A DNA stretch of 64,000 nucleotides, taken from Solirubrobacterales bacterium. Its GTDB lineage: Bacteria > Actinomycetota > Thermoleophilia > Solirubrobacterales > Solirubrobacteraceae. A program made the translations under genes and the position numbers. The notes beneath the pieces are model-generated. The model was not told where the DNA came from. It searched no databases and saw only the letters and a list, made by a program, of their open reading frames with translations. The stretch's first letter is position 1. The number at the start of each line of letters is the position of its first letter. Positions 33,613 to 42,633 of the stretch are shown piece after piece. The DNA lies in assembly GCA_025963965.1 (NCBI GenBank), contig JAOPZS010000080.1, positions 16,790 to 80,789 of the forward strand, read 5' to 3'.

Positions 33613-33996
33613 TCACCGTCTCAGCGACGGTAGAACACGCTCGCCGAGGCGCTGGCTCGGCGCTGCTCCGGACAGCAGGAAGACCGGCCAGGAGACGGCC
33701 AGCGGCACCAGGTAGTCGAGCGGGCGCCTGCCCGCGGCGTCGAGTAGGCGTGGGCCCCGATCGTCGAGCCGGCGCACGCCGGCGCGTGAGGACTGCCAGG
33801 GCGCCCGCCCCGGGGCCCTCGGCAGGTCCAGCGGCGCGCGCCCGGGCCGGCGGCGGGGCTTGTCCGCGCCGATCTCGGCCAGGTACAGCTCGACGAGCGC
33901 GAGCTCGCGATGGCGCATGCGCCGGGCGGCGCCCATCGCGGCGAGCTCGGCGGCTTTCCGAGCCTCGCGCAGGCGCTCCTGACCGGCGCGGTTCAT
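33613..33996 (-). CDS. Small basic protein, translationally coupled to the sigma factor
   Basis: MNRAGQERLREARKAAELAAMGAARRMRHRELALVELYLAEIGADKPRRR...; ATG overlaps the sigma factor stop (ATGA). Confidence 0.55.
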   Translation of the reverse strand: MNRAGQERLREARKAAELAAMGAARRMRHRELALVELYLAEIGADKPRRRPGRAPLDLPRAPGRAPWQSSRAGVRRLDDRGPRLLDAAGRRPLDYLVPLAVSWPVFLLSGAAPSQRLGERVLPSLRR

Positions 33997-35018
33997 GCCC
34001 GTACTCCTCCCGGCATGCTCGACGGCGAGCGCTGGACACGCCTCTTGGCAGTCCGCCGGCGCCGCGGGGAAACGGGACCATGAGCAGTGGACGGGTCTCC
34101 GGAGTGCCGGTCGCTCCAGCCGGCGGGCCGCAGCGGACGAACTGTTCCGTGACCGACTGCGAGGGAGCTCGCCGGCGGTCTTCCTGTCGCAGCTTCGGAA
34201 GCCGCTTGCGCGCACCCAGCCGCGTACGCCGCGCGCATCTTCTCGAGAGCCGACTCCTCGATCTGTCGGACGCGCTCCGCGCTCACGCCCATCGTCTGGC
34301 CGAGCTCCCGAAGCGTGCGCGTTTTCCCGCCCAGCCCGTAGCGGACGGTGACGACCATCAACTCGCGCTCGCTGATCTCCCCCAGCAGCTTCGGGAGCTG
34401 CGAGACCTCGCGGCGCGTGGCCAGCTCGTCGTACGCCTCCTCGGCCGCAGGGTCGGCGAGCATGTCCCCGAACGTGGCGCCCCCGTCCCCGGCCTCGTGC
34501 AGCGGCTCGTCCAGGCCCCGTGAGGGACGGTCGGACACCCTGAGGCTCTGCAGGTGCTCGACCGTCATCTCGCACGCTGACGCAAGCTCTGCGACGGTCG
34601 GCTCGCGTCCCTGCTCGGCAACGAACGTGCGCCCTGTGGCGCGCACCGAAGCGAGCTGGCGCAAGGCGCGATCGGAGAGAACGACCGGCCGGGAAAGCTC
34701 GGCTACGAGCTGCTGCATCGCCTGGCGGACCCACCACGACGCATACGCCCAGAACGGCGTTCCCAGCTCGGGGTTGAACCGCTCGAGCGCGCGCAGCAGC
34801 CCGACGACGCCCTCCTGCAGGAGCTCGGCGCGATCGACTGCGGGCACGTGGCGATAGATCTGTGCGACGTGTCTGACCATCGGCATGAACGACTGGACGA
34901 ACTCGGCGCGCGCCCCAGGCCGGTGGCTGCGAGCGGCGAGCACGAGCTCCGCCTGTCTCCGCTGCGCTCGGGGGGTACGTGAGGGATGAAGCGCGGCATT
35001 CGAGACATCGGCAGACAT
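33993..35018 (-). CDS. Sigma-70 family RNA polymerase sigma factor (group 2/3-like)
   Basis: ELLQEGVVGLLRALERFNPELGTPFWAYASWWVRQAMQQLV; LRELGQTMGVSAERVRQIEESALEKMR; SD GGAGG. Confidence 0.92.
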   Translation of the reverse strand: MSADVSNAALHPSRTPRAQRRQAELVLAARSHRPGARAEFVQSFMPMVRHVAQIYRHVPAVDRAELLQEGVVGLLRALERFNPELGTPFWAYASWWVRQAMQQLVAELSRPVVLSDRALRQLASVRATGRTFVAEQGREPTVAELASACEMTVEHLQSLRVSDRPSRGLDEPLHEAGDGGATFGDMLADPAAEEAYDELATRREVSQLPKLLGEISERELMVVTVRYGLGGKTRTLRELGQTMGVSAERVRQIEESALEKMRAAYAAGCAQAASEAATGRPPASSLAVGHGTVRPLRPAGWSDRHSGDPSTAHGPVSPRRRRTAKRRVQRSPSSMPGGVRA

Positions 35019-35299
35019 GATCGGAGGGACCTCCGTCGCTGGGGGGATATCTGGTGCCGGGAAGGGAGGCTTTCGGCTCCCCGCGACCGACCGTGACCCC
35101 AGGTCTACCCGGGCGCCCCACCGGCACTCTTGTCACATATGCCGAATCGTTCCTCGTTTTCGTGACGCCTGCACAACAAGCGGACGGGCCGGGCTGGATC
35201 TGTGACATAGCTGGATCGAACGACCGGGCACGCCGACGACGCCCCCTCAACCCAGCTCTCATCACATCGTTCGGTAGGACAAGCCGAGTTGGCCTTACG

Positions 35300-36808
35300 A
35301 TGGCCCTTGTGGCCTCTCTCGCAGAGCTGGTCGCATCTCCTGCCCTCACCCCGCTGTTGGGCTACGTGTCACGCCCGGCAACGGACGTGGCCGTGGAGGG
35401 CGTCGCCCTCGTCGAGGATCTCGGCCACCTCGAGAAGGTCCCGCGGCGCTCGATCGCATTGCTCGCGCGACAGGTGTCGGCGACGGTGAGCAGCTATCGC
35501 TTCGACATGGCGCTGCGGGTCGCGCGCCCTCGCAAGGTGGCGGCGGTCGTGGTGCGCGCAGCGGATGTCCCCAGCATCACCTCGACGACGGTTGCGATCG
35601 CGCAGCGCTCCGGTACCGCGATCCTCAGAGCCGGGGATGACATCAACCTCGCCGAGGTGACGGTTGCGATCGGCCGCGAGCTCGCCGGCAGCGCGGACGT
35701 GGCGTTGCTGCGCGCGCACACGGCGTTGCGCGCCATCGAGGCGCACCCGGCGGACGCCGGAGTCGAGTCGCTGCTCGCACGCACGAGCGGCGCGCTCGGG
35801 GTGCGGATCTCGATGACCGAGACCCAGCCGCCGGATCGCCCGGCGCGTGCGATCCGCGGCGACGGCGGCGTCGCCGGCTGGCTCACGGCACCGCCACAGG
35901 AGGGGGACATGGCGATGGGGGTTGAGATCGTGCTCTACGTGGCCGTGCAGCGCGTCGCGGAGGCGCTCTCGCGCGCGCAGCGCGCGGCGGAGCTCCCGAC
36001 CCGATCCCGCCTCGATGCGCTCACGGACCTGCTCGCCTCGACGCCGAAAACGAGAGAGCAGGCGACCCTTCGCGTTCGCAGCCTCGGCTTTCCGGTCGAC
36101 AGCTGGCATGTCGTGGTCAGGTTGGACTTCGAAGACCTGTCGGACCCTCCCGCCGGCGGGGAGCTCGCCGCATACGACGAGCGGGTGCGGCTCGGAGCTG
36201 CCGCTCTGCGAGCCACGCGCACAGCTGGCGGAACGTGGCACGAGGCGCGCACCACCGACGAGCTGCTCCTGATCCGGAGCTACCAGTCCGACCCGGGGCC
36301 GCTTGCCGCACGAGAGGTCGCAGGCGTGATGGAGACGGTGCTCGTGACCGTGCGCGAGAAAATCCCCACGGCCGTGATCCGCTGCGGTGTGGGCATGGCA
36401 GCGGCCGGCGCGAGCGGCCTGCTCGCCTCATCGGGGGAGTCCAAAGCCGCCGTGCTCGCCGGCCGCACGGGCCAGTCCGGCTCCGTCGCCGTCGCGTTCG
36501 ACAACTTCGGCCTGCGCCGCACGCTCGTCGAGTGGTACGCCTCCGACACGGCGCGCGAGGCTGCCACGGCGGTGCTGGCGCCACTCTCCTCGCTCGGAGG
36601 GGTGCGCGCCGAGCGCCTGATCCAGACGCTGCACGTCTACCTCGACGAACGCGGCTCGCTCACGCGCACCGCGCAGCGCATGAACCTGCATCGCAACGCC
36701 GTCGCCTACCGAGTGAACCGCGCCTTCGAGCTGCTCGAGGTCGATCGCGAGAGCGCCGACGACCTGCTGCTGCTGCAGCTGGCCTGCCGCGCGCGAGACC
36801 TCTCCTGA
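35300..36808 (+). CDS. PucR/CdaR-family transcriptional regulator
   Basis: C-terminal LIQTLHVYLDERGSLTRTAQRMNLHRNAVAYRVNRAFELLEVD. Confidence 0.88.
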   Translation: MALVASLAELVASPALTPLLGYVSRPATDVAVEGVALVEDLGHLEKVPRRSIALLARQVSATVSSYRFDMALRVARPRKVAAVVVRAADVPSITSTTVAIAQRSGTAILRAGDDINLAEVTVAIGRELAGSADVALLRAHTALRAIEAHPADAGVESLLARTSGALGVRISMTETQPPDRPARAIRGDGGVAGWLTAPPQEGDMAMGVEIVLYVAVQRVAEALSRAQRAAELPTRSRLDALTDLLASTPKTREQATLRVRSLGFPVDSWHVVVRLDFEDLSDPPAGGELAAYDERVRLGAAALRATRTAGGTWHEARTTDELLLIRSYQSDPGPLAAREVAGVMETVLVTVREKIPTAVIRCGVGMAAAGASGLLASSGESKAAVLAGRTGQSGSVAVAFDNFGLRRTLVEWYASDTAREAATAVLAPLSSLGGVRAERLIQTLHVYLDERGSLTRTAQRMNLHRNAVAYRVNRAFELLEVDRESADDLLLLQLACRARDLS

Positions 36809-36947
36809 GCGCACTTGCGACGGCACTGCTGCGCACCGGCGCCTACCGCTGGGCCTCGCCCGGGCCGCGCGCGGGTTTGCCGCCGCACGCCTTTGGCCTA
36901 TCCCCTTAACTGCGCCGAGCTGCGTGCGCAGCCGGCGAACTGCCGAC

Positions 36948-38639
36948 GTGACGGAGACGACCGAACAGCTCGCCGAGACGCCCGACCAGGACGGTGCGTA
37001 TCCGCGGCTGAGCGATGAGCAGCTCGCGCGGCTCGAGGCGCAGGGTCGACGCCGGGCAACGCGCGAGGGGGACGTGCTCTTCCGTGAAGGCGACGAGCGC
37101 TACGACTTCTGCGTCGTGCTGGCGGGGAAGGTCGCGGTGATCGACGGGTATGGAAGTGCCGAAGAGCGTCTGATCGCCGTTCACGGGCCGCGGCGCTTCC
37201 TGGGCGAGCTGGGCCTGCTCGCCGGCCAGGCCGCCTTCTACACGGCGGTCGTGCGGGAGCCGGGCGAGGTGCTCGTCGTACCGGTCACGCGCCTTCGCGC
37301 CGTCGTACTGCAGGACTCCCACCTGGGGGACCTGCTGCTGCGCGCGTACCTCACGCGCCGGGAGCGGCTGATCGGTCTCGGCGCCGGGTTCAAGGTGATC
37401 GGCTCGCGCTCCTCACCGGACGCCAGGCGCGTCCGCGAGTTCCTCGCACGCAACAGGCTGCCCCACCGCTGGATCGAGCTCGAGCAGGATTCCGCGGCGA
37501 GCGCGCTGCTGCATCAGACCGGCGTCGCGCCGGAGGAGACGCCGGTCGTGATCTGGCACGGCGAGCTGCTCCGGAACCCGTCCAACGAGGAGCTGGCCCG
37601 CGCGGTAGGGCTGAGCGGCACCGCGGCTCCAACGGGGGAGGTCTGTGACCTGCTGGTCGTGGGAGCCGGACCGTCCGGGCTGGCGGCATCGGTGTACGGC
37701 GCCTCCGAGGGGCTAGCGACGGTCACGCTCGACGCCGTCGCCACAGGCGGTCAGGCGGGCACCTCCTCGAAGATCGAGAACTACCTCGGCTTCCCGGCAG
37801 GCATCTCCGGCGCGGAGCTCGCCGAGCGGGCGGCGATCCAGGCCAGGAAGTTCGGTGCGCGGATCGCCGTCCCGGCGCAGGCCGTCGGGCTGGAGCGCGA
37901 AGACGGCAGCTACCGCGTGCGCCTGGCCGATGACAACGAGCTCCTGGCGCGCGCCGTGATCGTCGCCAGCGGCGCGCGCTACCGACGACTGCCGGTCCCG
38001 CGCCTGGATGAGTTCGAGGCCACGAGCGTCTACTACGCGGCGACCCTGATGGAGGCGCAGCTCTGCGCGGGGGACCCGATCGTCGTCGTGGGCGGCGGCA
38101 ATTCGGCGGGCCAGGCGACACTGTTCCTGTCGCGCTATGCCACCGAGCTGCGACTCGTCGTGAGAGGTGACTCGCTCGATCGGGACATGTCGCGCTACCT
38201 CGCCGAGCGGATCGAACGGAGCGCCGTCGAGGTGCTCCTGTCGAGCGAAGTTCGCGAGCTCGACGGCGAGCGCACCCTGGAGGCGGTGGTCGTGGAGAAC
38301 CGCAGGACGGGCGAGCGCCTCCGCCTGCCGGCGAAGGCTCTGTTCGTGTTCATCGGCGCCGACCCGCACACCGGCTGGCTCGCGGGGGCCGTCGCGCTCG
38401 ACCGCAACGGCTTCGTGCTGACCGGGCCGGCCGCCGCCGCGGCCACGGGAGATCACGGCGATCCGCAACACCAGCCGCTGCTGTTGGAGACGAGCAGCCC
38501 GGGCGTGCTCGCCGTGGGCGACGTACGCAGCGGGTCGGTCAAGCGGGTGGCTTCCGCGGTCGGGGAGGGGTCGATGTCGGTGCGCCTCGTCCACGACTTC
38601 CTGGAGCGCGCCCACCAGCACCCGCACCACGTCCCCTAG
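36948..38639 (+). CDS. Cyclic nucleotide-binding domain + thioredoxin reductase-like flavoprotein fusion
   Basis: GDVLFREGDERYDFCVVLAGKVAVI...GELGLLAGQ (cNMP fold) followed by DLLVVGAGPSGLAASVYGASEGLATVTLD...GGQAGTSSKIENYLGFP. Confidence 0.93.
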   Translation: MTETTEQLAETPDQDGAYPRLSDEQLARLEAQGRRRATREGDVLFREGDERYDFCVVLAGKVAVIDGYGSAEERLIAVHGPRRFLGELGLLAGQAAFYTAVVREPGEVLVVPVTRLRAVVLQDSHLGDLLLRAYLTRRERLIGLGAGFKVIGSRSSPDARRVREFLARNRLPHRWIELEQDSAASALLHQTGVAPEETPVVIWHGELLRNPSNEELARAVGLSGTAAPTGEVCDLLVVGAGPSGLAASVYGASEGLATVTLDAVATGGQAGTSSKIENYLGFPAGISGAELAERAAIQARKFGARIAVPAQAVGLEREDGSYRVRLADDNELLARAVIVASGARYRRLPVPRLDEFEATSVYYAATLMEAQLCAGDPIVVVGGGNSAGQATLFLSRYATELRLVVRGDSLDRDMSRYLAERIERSAVEVLLSSEVRELDGERTLEAVVVENRRTGERLRLPAKALFVFIGADPHTGWLAGAVALDRNGFVLTGPAAAAATGDHGDPQHQPLLLETSSPGVLAVGDVRSGSVKRVASAVGEGSMSVRLVHDFLERAHQHPHHVP

Positions 38640-38903
38640 TCACACGAAGGCTTCGTCCACGTAGCACCACCGCCATGCCTCGCCCGGCTCGAACGAGCGC
38701 ACGATCGGGTGGCCGATCGCATGTGCGTGAGCGCGCGCATGACGGTTGGGCGATGAGTCACAGCAGCCGACATGGCCGCACGTCAGGCACAGGCGCAGGT
38801 GCAACCAGGGCGAGCCGAGACGAAGGCACTCCTCGCAACCCTGCGGCGTACGCGGAACGACCGGACGGATCGCGACGAGGTGCGGGCAGGCAGACGACGC
38901 CAT
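38640..38903 (-). CDS. UBP-type zinc-finger protein
   Basis: CPHLVAIRPVVPRTPQGCEECLRLGSPWLHLRLCLTCGHVGCCDSSPNRHARAHAHAIGHPIVRSFEPGEAWRWCYVDEAFV. Confidence 0.88.
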   Translation of the reverse strand: MASSACPHLVAIRPVVPRTPQGCEECLRLGSPWLHLRLCLTCGHVGCCDSSPNRHARAHAHAIGHPIVRSFEPGEAWRWCYVDEAFV

Positions 38904-38984
38904 GCACCTCTCGGCTAGGCCGTCCTTGTCCAGTTTCCAGCCCGGCCTACCGACAGCGATCATGCGGCACGCCAGGGAGATGAC

Positions 38985-39746
38985 GTGACCAGCCTCGTGA
39001 CCGAGCGCTTCGCGCGCCCGGCCAGCACGCGCGACGCTCATGCGCTCGACGCCGCCGGGCGGCGCGTGGGCGATGTGCTCGCCGGTCGAACCGTGTGGTG
39101 CGCTACGTCTCTGCCTCGCGCCCGCGACGCGGCCGAGGGGCTGCGGATCCGCGTGGGCGCAGGTCCGGAAGGCGTCGCGGCCGGGCTTCGCGTCGCCGGG
39201 GACGAGGACCTGCTCGCGGTGGCCGAGCACGTCGAGGACATGCTCGGGGGCGCGACGGCCGGGTGGCCCGAGATCGGACAGCCCGAGCGCAGCGCCTACA
39301 CGCGAGCGGCCATGCACGGCGAGGAGATGTTCGCGGAGAAGGTCGGCGCCGACGACGTGTTCGTCGCACACGATTCGCTCAGCGCGATCGCCGTGGAGCA
39401 GATCCGCGAGCGCGGCGCGCACGCCGTCTGGCGTGTGCGAATCTCAGGCCGCTCGGCGGCGGCCGCGGTCGAGGCGCTCGAGTTCCTGCGCAGGTTCACG
39501 CCCGGCATCGACGCCTACCTGTTGACATGGCAGGGCCGTGGTCCTCGCGGCGAGCCCCTGGAGCGCGTCGGCGCGGCCCTGCCGTCCGCTGCGCTGCTGG
39601 CGATCAAGGAGTTCCCGGCACGCTTCGGTGGCGAGGAGCCACGCCGGCTGGCGTGGAGGATGGCGCTCGCCGAGATCGTCCGCAGCGACCGCGGTGAGCG
39701 TGTCGGCGGAACCCTGCGTCCCCGCCCCGTCGTGGCGGCGAGATGA
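38985..39746 (+). CDS. Stand-alone GT-B N-terminal-like protein (trehalose synthase TreT-like N domain)
   Basis: AGLRVAGDEDLLAVAEHVEDMLGGA...EEMFAEKVGADDVFVAHDSLSAIAVEQIRERGAHAVWRVRIS; no C-terminal GT4 domain follows. Confidence 0.5.
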   Translation: MTSLVTERFARPASTRDAHALDAAGRRVGDVLAGRTVWCATSLPRARDAAEGLRIRVGAGPEGVAAGLRVAGDEDLLAVAEHVEDMLGGATAGWPEIGQPERSAYTRAAMHGEEMFAEKVGADDVFVAHDSLSAIAVEQIRERGAHAVWRVRISGRSAAAAVEALEFLRRFTPGIDAYLLTWQGRGPRGEPLERVGAALPSAALLAIKEFPARFGGEEPRRLAWRMALAEIVRSDRGERVGGTLRPRPVVAAR

Positions 39747-40213
39747 GCTCGGGCGTTCGCTCCGAGCAGCCAGGTGCAGCGGTCAAGCCGGGGGCTGAGA
39801 GCCGGGTCGCTGCCGCCCCTGAGCCGAATGATCCGCGTGACGGGCGAGTCACGGAGACGGCGGTACTGACGTTGTGGGTGGGGCGGGTGGTGATCTGGCT
39901 CGTCTATGCCTTCGTCACGCTCGGCGCCCTGCTGCTGCTGATCGCGTTCTTCCTGCAGCTCACGGGCGCCAACCCGGCGGCGCCTTTCGCAGCGTGGGTA
40001 TATCGCAGCAGCGACGTGCTGCTGCAGCCGTTCCGCGCGTTGTACCCGACCGAGCGGCTGCACACCGGCAAATCCGAGCTCAACCTGTCGATCGTGTTCG
40101 CGATCTTCATGTACGGGCTGTTCGCCGTCCTCTTCTCCGTGGCCCTCGAGCACCTCGACCGCTGGATCCGGCGGGTGCGGCTGCGCTCAGGCGGGCCCGC
40201 GTTCGAACCCTAG
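39743..40213 (+). CDS. YggT-like small membrane protein
   Basis: VGRVVIWLVYAFVTLGALLLLIAFFLQLTGANPAAPFAAWVYRSSDVLLQPFRALYP. Confidence 0.7.
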   Translation: MSSGVRSEQPGAAVKPGAESRVAAAPEPNDPRDGRVTETAVLTLWVGRVVIWLVYAFVTLGALLLLIAFFLQLTGANPAAPFAAWVYRSSDVLLQPFRALYPTERLHTGKSELNLSIVFAIFMYGLFAVLFSVALEHLDRWIRRVRLRSGGPAFEP

Positions 40214-40227
40214 GGAGGGCCTGACCG

Positions 40228-40398
40228 GTGCAGGCGCTGCTCGACGTCGTGGTCACGCTGCTGCTGGTGGCGCTCGAGTTCGCGTTCGTGGCTGTGATCG
40301 TCGCGCCCCACTGGACCTGGCGCGAGGTGCGCCGGATCGCGGCCGCCGCGGCGCACCCGCGCTTGAAACGCCCCGGCGGGGTCGCCGGGGTCTCCTGA
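40228..40398 (+). CDS. 56-aa single-TM small protein (not in ORF track)
   Basis: GTG start with GGGAGG upstream; MQALLDVVVTLLLVALEFAFVAVIVAPHWTWREVRRIAAAAAHPRLKRPGGVAGVS*. Confidence 0.6.
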   Translation: MQALLDVVVTLLLVALEFAFVAVIVAPHWTWREVRRIAAAAAHPRLKRPGGVAGVS

Positions 40399-40434
40399 AG
40401 CCGGTGTCCGCCGCGTGCTCGGGTGCCCCGTCGA

Positions 40435-40989
40435 TCAGCCGGTTCGAGCCGTTGACACGATCGAACCGCGCTCGTGCGCGAGCAGCCAGCGCTTTCGCTC
40501 GAGCCCGCCCGCGTAGCCGACGAGGGAGCCCGTCGAGCCGATCACGCGGTGGCAGGGCACGATGATCGCGAACGGGTTACGGCCGTTCGCGAGCCCCACG
40601 GCGCGAGCGGCGCCGGGCCTGCCGATGGTGTGCGCGATCTCCCCGTAGGAGCAGGTCTGGGCGAACGGGATGCGCCGCAGCGCCGCCCACACGGTCCGGC
40701 GGAACTCGCTTCCCCGCATGCGCAGCGGCAGGTCGAAGACGCGACGCTCCCCGGCGAAGTACTCCCCGAGCTGGCGGGTCGTCTCGGCGAACGGCTCAGC
40801 CGCCGTGCGCCAGTCGCAGCGGATCTCATGGCTCCAGCGCTGCCCATCCATCCAGACCGCCCACAGTGCCCGCTCGTCACCCGCGAGGAGCAGGGCTCCG
40901 ACGGGGCTCTCCACGCGCGTGTAGAGCGCCGCGGCGAGCGGGTCCGCGCCGCGGCGCGCAAGCTGACTGCCGGCGGTGGCGGGACTCAC
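40435..40989 (-). CDS. ogt: Methylated-DNA--[protein]-cysteine S-methyltransferase
   Basis: GLANGRNPFAIIVPCHRVIGSTGSLVGYAGGLERKRWLL; GTGA overlap with upstream gene. Confidence 0.95.
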   Translation of the reverse strand: MSPATAGSQLARRGADPLAAALYTRVESPVGALLLAGDERALWAVWMDGQRWSHEIRCDWRTAAEPFAETTRQLGEYFAGERRVFDLPLRMRGSEFRRTVWAALRRIPFAQTCSYGEIAHTIGRPGAARAVGLANGRNPFAIIVPCHRVIGSTGSLVGYAGGLERKRWLLAHERGSIVSTARTG

Positions 40990-42497
40990 GCGGCCAGCTC
41001 CAGCCGCCGCCCGCCTCTCGCCGCCGGCGTTCGCGGCAGCGCACCGGCGAGGCTCGCCCACAGATGCTGCGTGGCGTAGGCGCGGTACGGGCGCCAAAGC
41101 TCGGCGCATCCCTCGAGATCGACGCCCGTGACTCCCGGGCGCAGCGATTCGAGCGCTCGGCGAACGCCGAGGTCGCCCGCCGGAAACGCGTCGGGGTCGC
41201 CCAGCGCGCGCATCGCGACGTAGCCGGCCGTCCACGGCCCGATGCCCGGCAGGGAGAGCAGCACGGTGACGCTCTGTGCGCGGTCGGCTCCCTCGTCGAG
41301 GACCAGCTCGCCACTAGCGACCGCCGAGGCCACGCGGACGAGCGTCGCCCCCCGGGCGCGCGGCAGCGGCAGATCGGCCGCGTCGAGCGCCGCGAGCGTC
41401 ACCGGCGAGGGGAAGAGGTGGGTGACCTCGCCGACGGGCCTGACGAGGGGCTTGCCCCAGCTCGACACGAGGCGCCCGGCGAGCGTGCGCGCGCCGGCGA
41501 GCGAGACCTGCTGTCCCAGCACCGCCCGGATCGCCAGCTCGGCCCCGTCGGTGTGACCGGGCACGCGCCGCCCGGGCTGGTCACGGACGAGCGCGCCGAT
41601 CACTGGATCGCCGCCGAGGCGCTTGAGGATGCTGTGTGGGTCGGAGTCGAGATCCAGCAGGCGGCGGCTGCGGCTGATCGCTGCTCCCAGGTCGCGCAGG
41701 TCCTCCAGCCAGAAGGTCGCCCGCACGTGCTCCTGCCCGAGGGTGAGCTCGACCACGCCCTCGCCCCGCGGCAGGGAGAGGCTGCGACGGTATCCGCCGG
41801 GAAGAGCCTGCTCGACGCCCGGCACGGCCCGGGCAGCCAGGAACGCGAGCAGGCCGGCGCCGTCGAACGGCGTGCGGTAGGCCAGGCGCACCGTCACCCC
41901 GCCCGCCGGTGCGCCCGCCGCGCCGCCAGAGGCACCGGCCGTGCGCCCTGCGCGCAGCTCGCGCGGTGTCCGGTCGAAGACCTGGCGCATCGTCGTGTTG
42001 AACTGCCTGACGCTTGCGAATCCGGCCGTCAACGCTAGCTCGCCGATGCCGAGGTCGCTCGTCTCGAGCAGTACACGTGCGGTCTGTGCACGCTGCGCGC
42101 GTGCCAGCGCGAGCGGGCCGGCGCCGAGCGCCTGCAGCAGGCAGCGGTGCAGGTGACGCTCGCTGTAGCCGAGCCGCGCGGCGAGGCCATTGACGCCTTC
42201 GCGCTCGACCACACCGCCGGCGATCAGCCGCATCGCCCGCCCGACGAGGTCGGCTCGCGTGTCCCAGTCGGGCGAGCCGGGCGCCGCGTCCGGACGGCAG
42301 CGCTTGCAGGCGCGAAACCCCGCCGCCTGAGCCGCGGCGGCGGTCGGGAGGAAGCGCACGTTCTCCTGCTTGGGGGTTCGCGCCGGGCAGCTCGGGCGGC
42401 AGTAGACGCCGGTTGAGGTTACGGCCGTGATGAACCAGCCGTCGAAACGGCCATCCTTGGCGGTGATCGCCGCGTAACAGTGAGCGAAGTCGAGCAC
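40986..42497 (-). CDS. Ada N-terminal/AraC + AlkA (3-methyladenine DNA glycosylase) fusion
   Basis: DGWFITAVTSTGVYCRPSCPARTPKQENVRFL; AraC-type HTH; AlkA HhH LPGIGPWTAGYVAMRALGDPDAFPAGDLGVRRAL. Confidence 0.95.
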   Translation of the reverse strand: MLDFAHCYAAITAKDGRFDGWFITAVTSTGVYCRPSCPARTPKQENVRFLPTAAAAQAAGFRACKRCRPDAAPGSPDWDTRADLVGRAMRLIAGGVVEREGVNGLAARLGYSERHLHRCLLQALGAGPLALARAQRAQTARVLLETSDLGIGELALTAGFASVRQFNTTMRQVFDRTPRELRAGRTAGASGGAAGAPAGGVTVRLAYRTPFDGAGLLAFLAARAVPGVEQALPGGYRRSLSLPRGEGVVELTLGQEHVRATFWLEDLRDLGAAISRSRRLLDLDSDPHSILKRLGGDPVIGALVRDQPGRRVPGHTDGAELAIRAVLGQQVSLAGARTLAGRLVSSWGKPLVRPVGEVTHLFPSPVTLAALDAADLPLPRARGATLVRVASAVASGELVLDEGADRAQSVTVLLSLPGIGPWTAGYVAMRALGDPDAFPAGDLGVRRALESLRPGVTGVDLEGCAELWRPYRAYATQHLWASLAGALPRTPAARGGRRLELAA

Positions 42498-42633
42498 GCG
42501 GCCAGCATCGCACGGCAGGGGCGGGATTTCTCGCCGTCATCGGACATCACCGCCGGACCCCCCCGCTGGTCCAATCGTGCGGTGTTTGCGCAGGGCCCCG
42601 GTCGTCTCTGCGCCGTGAAGGCGAGGAGCGCCG

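Noticed and set aside
33615-33631. ACCGTC-TCAGC-GACGGT hairpin
   Set aside because: Short stem inside coding sequence; no U-tract, so not called as a terminator.
33997-35349. Upstream part of the 578-aa ORF 33613-35349
   Set aside because: Out-of-frame shadow of the sigma factor; only the distal 33613-33996 part looks coding.
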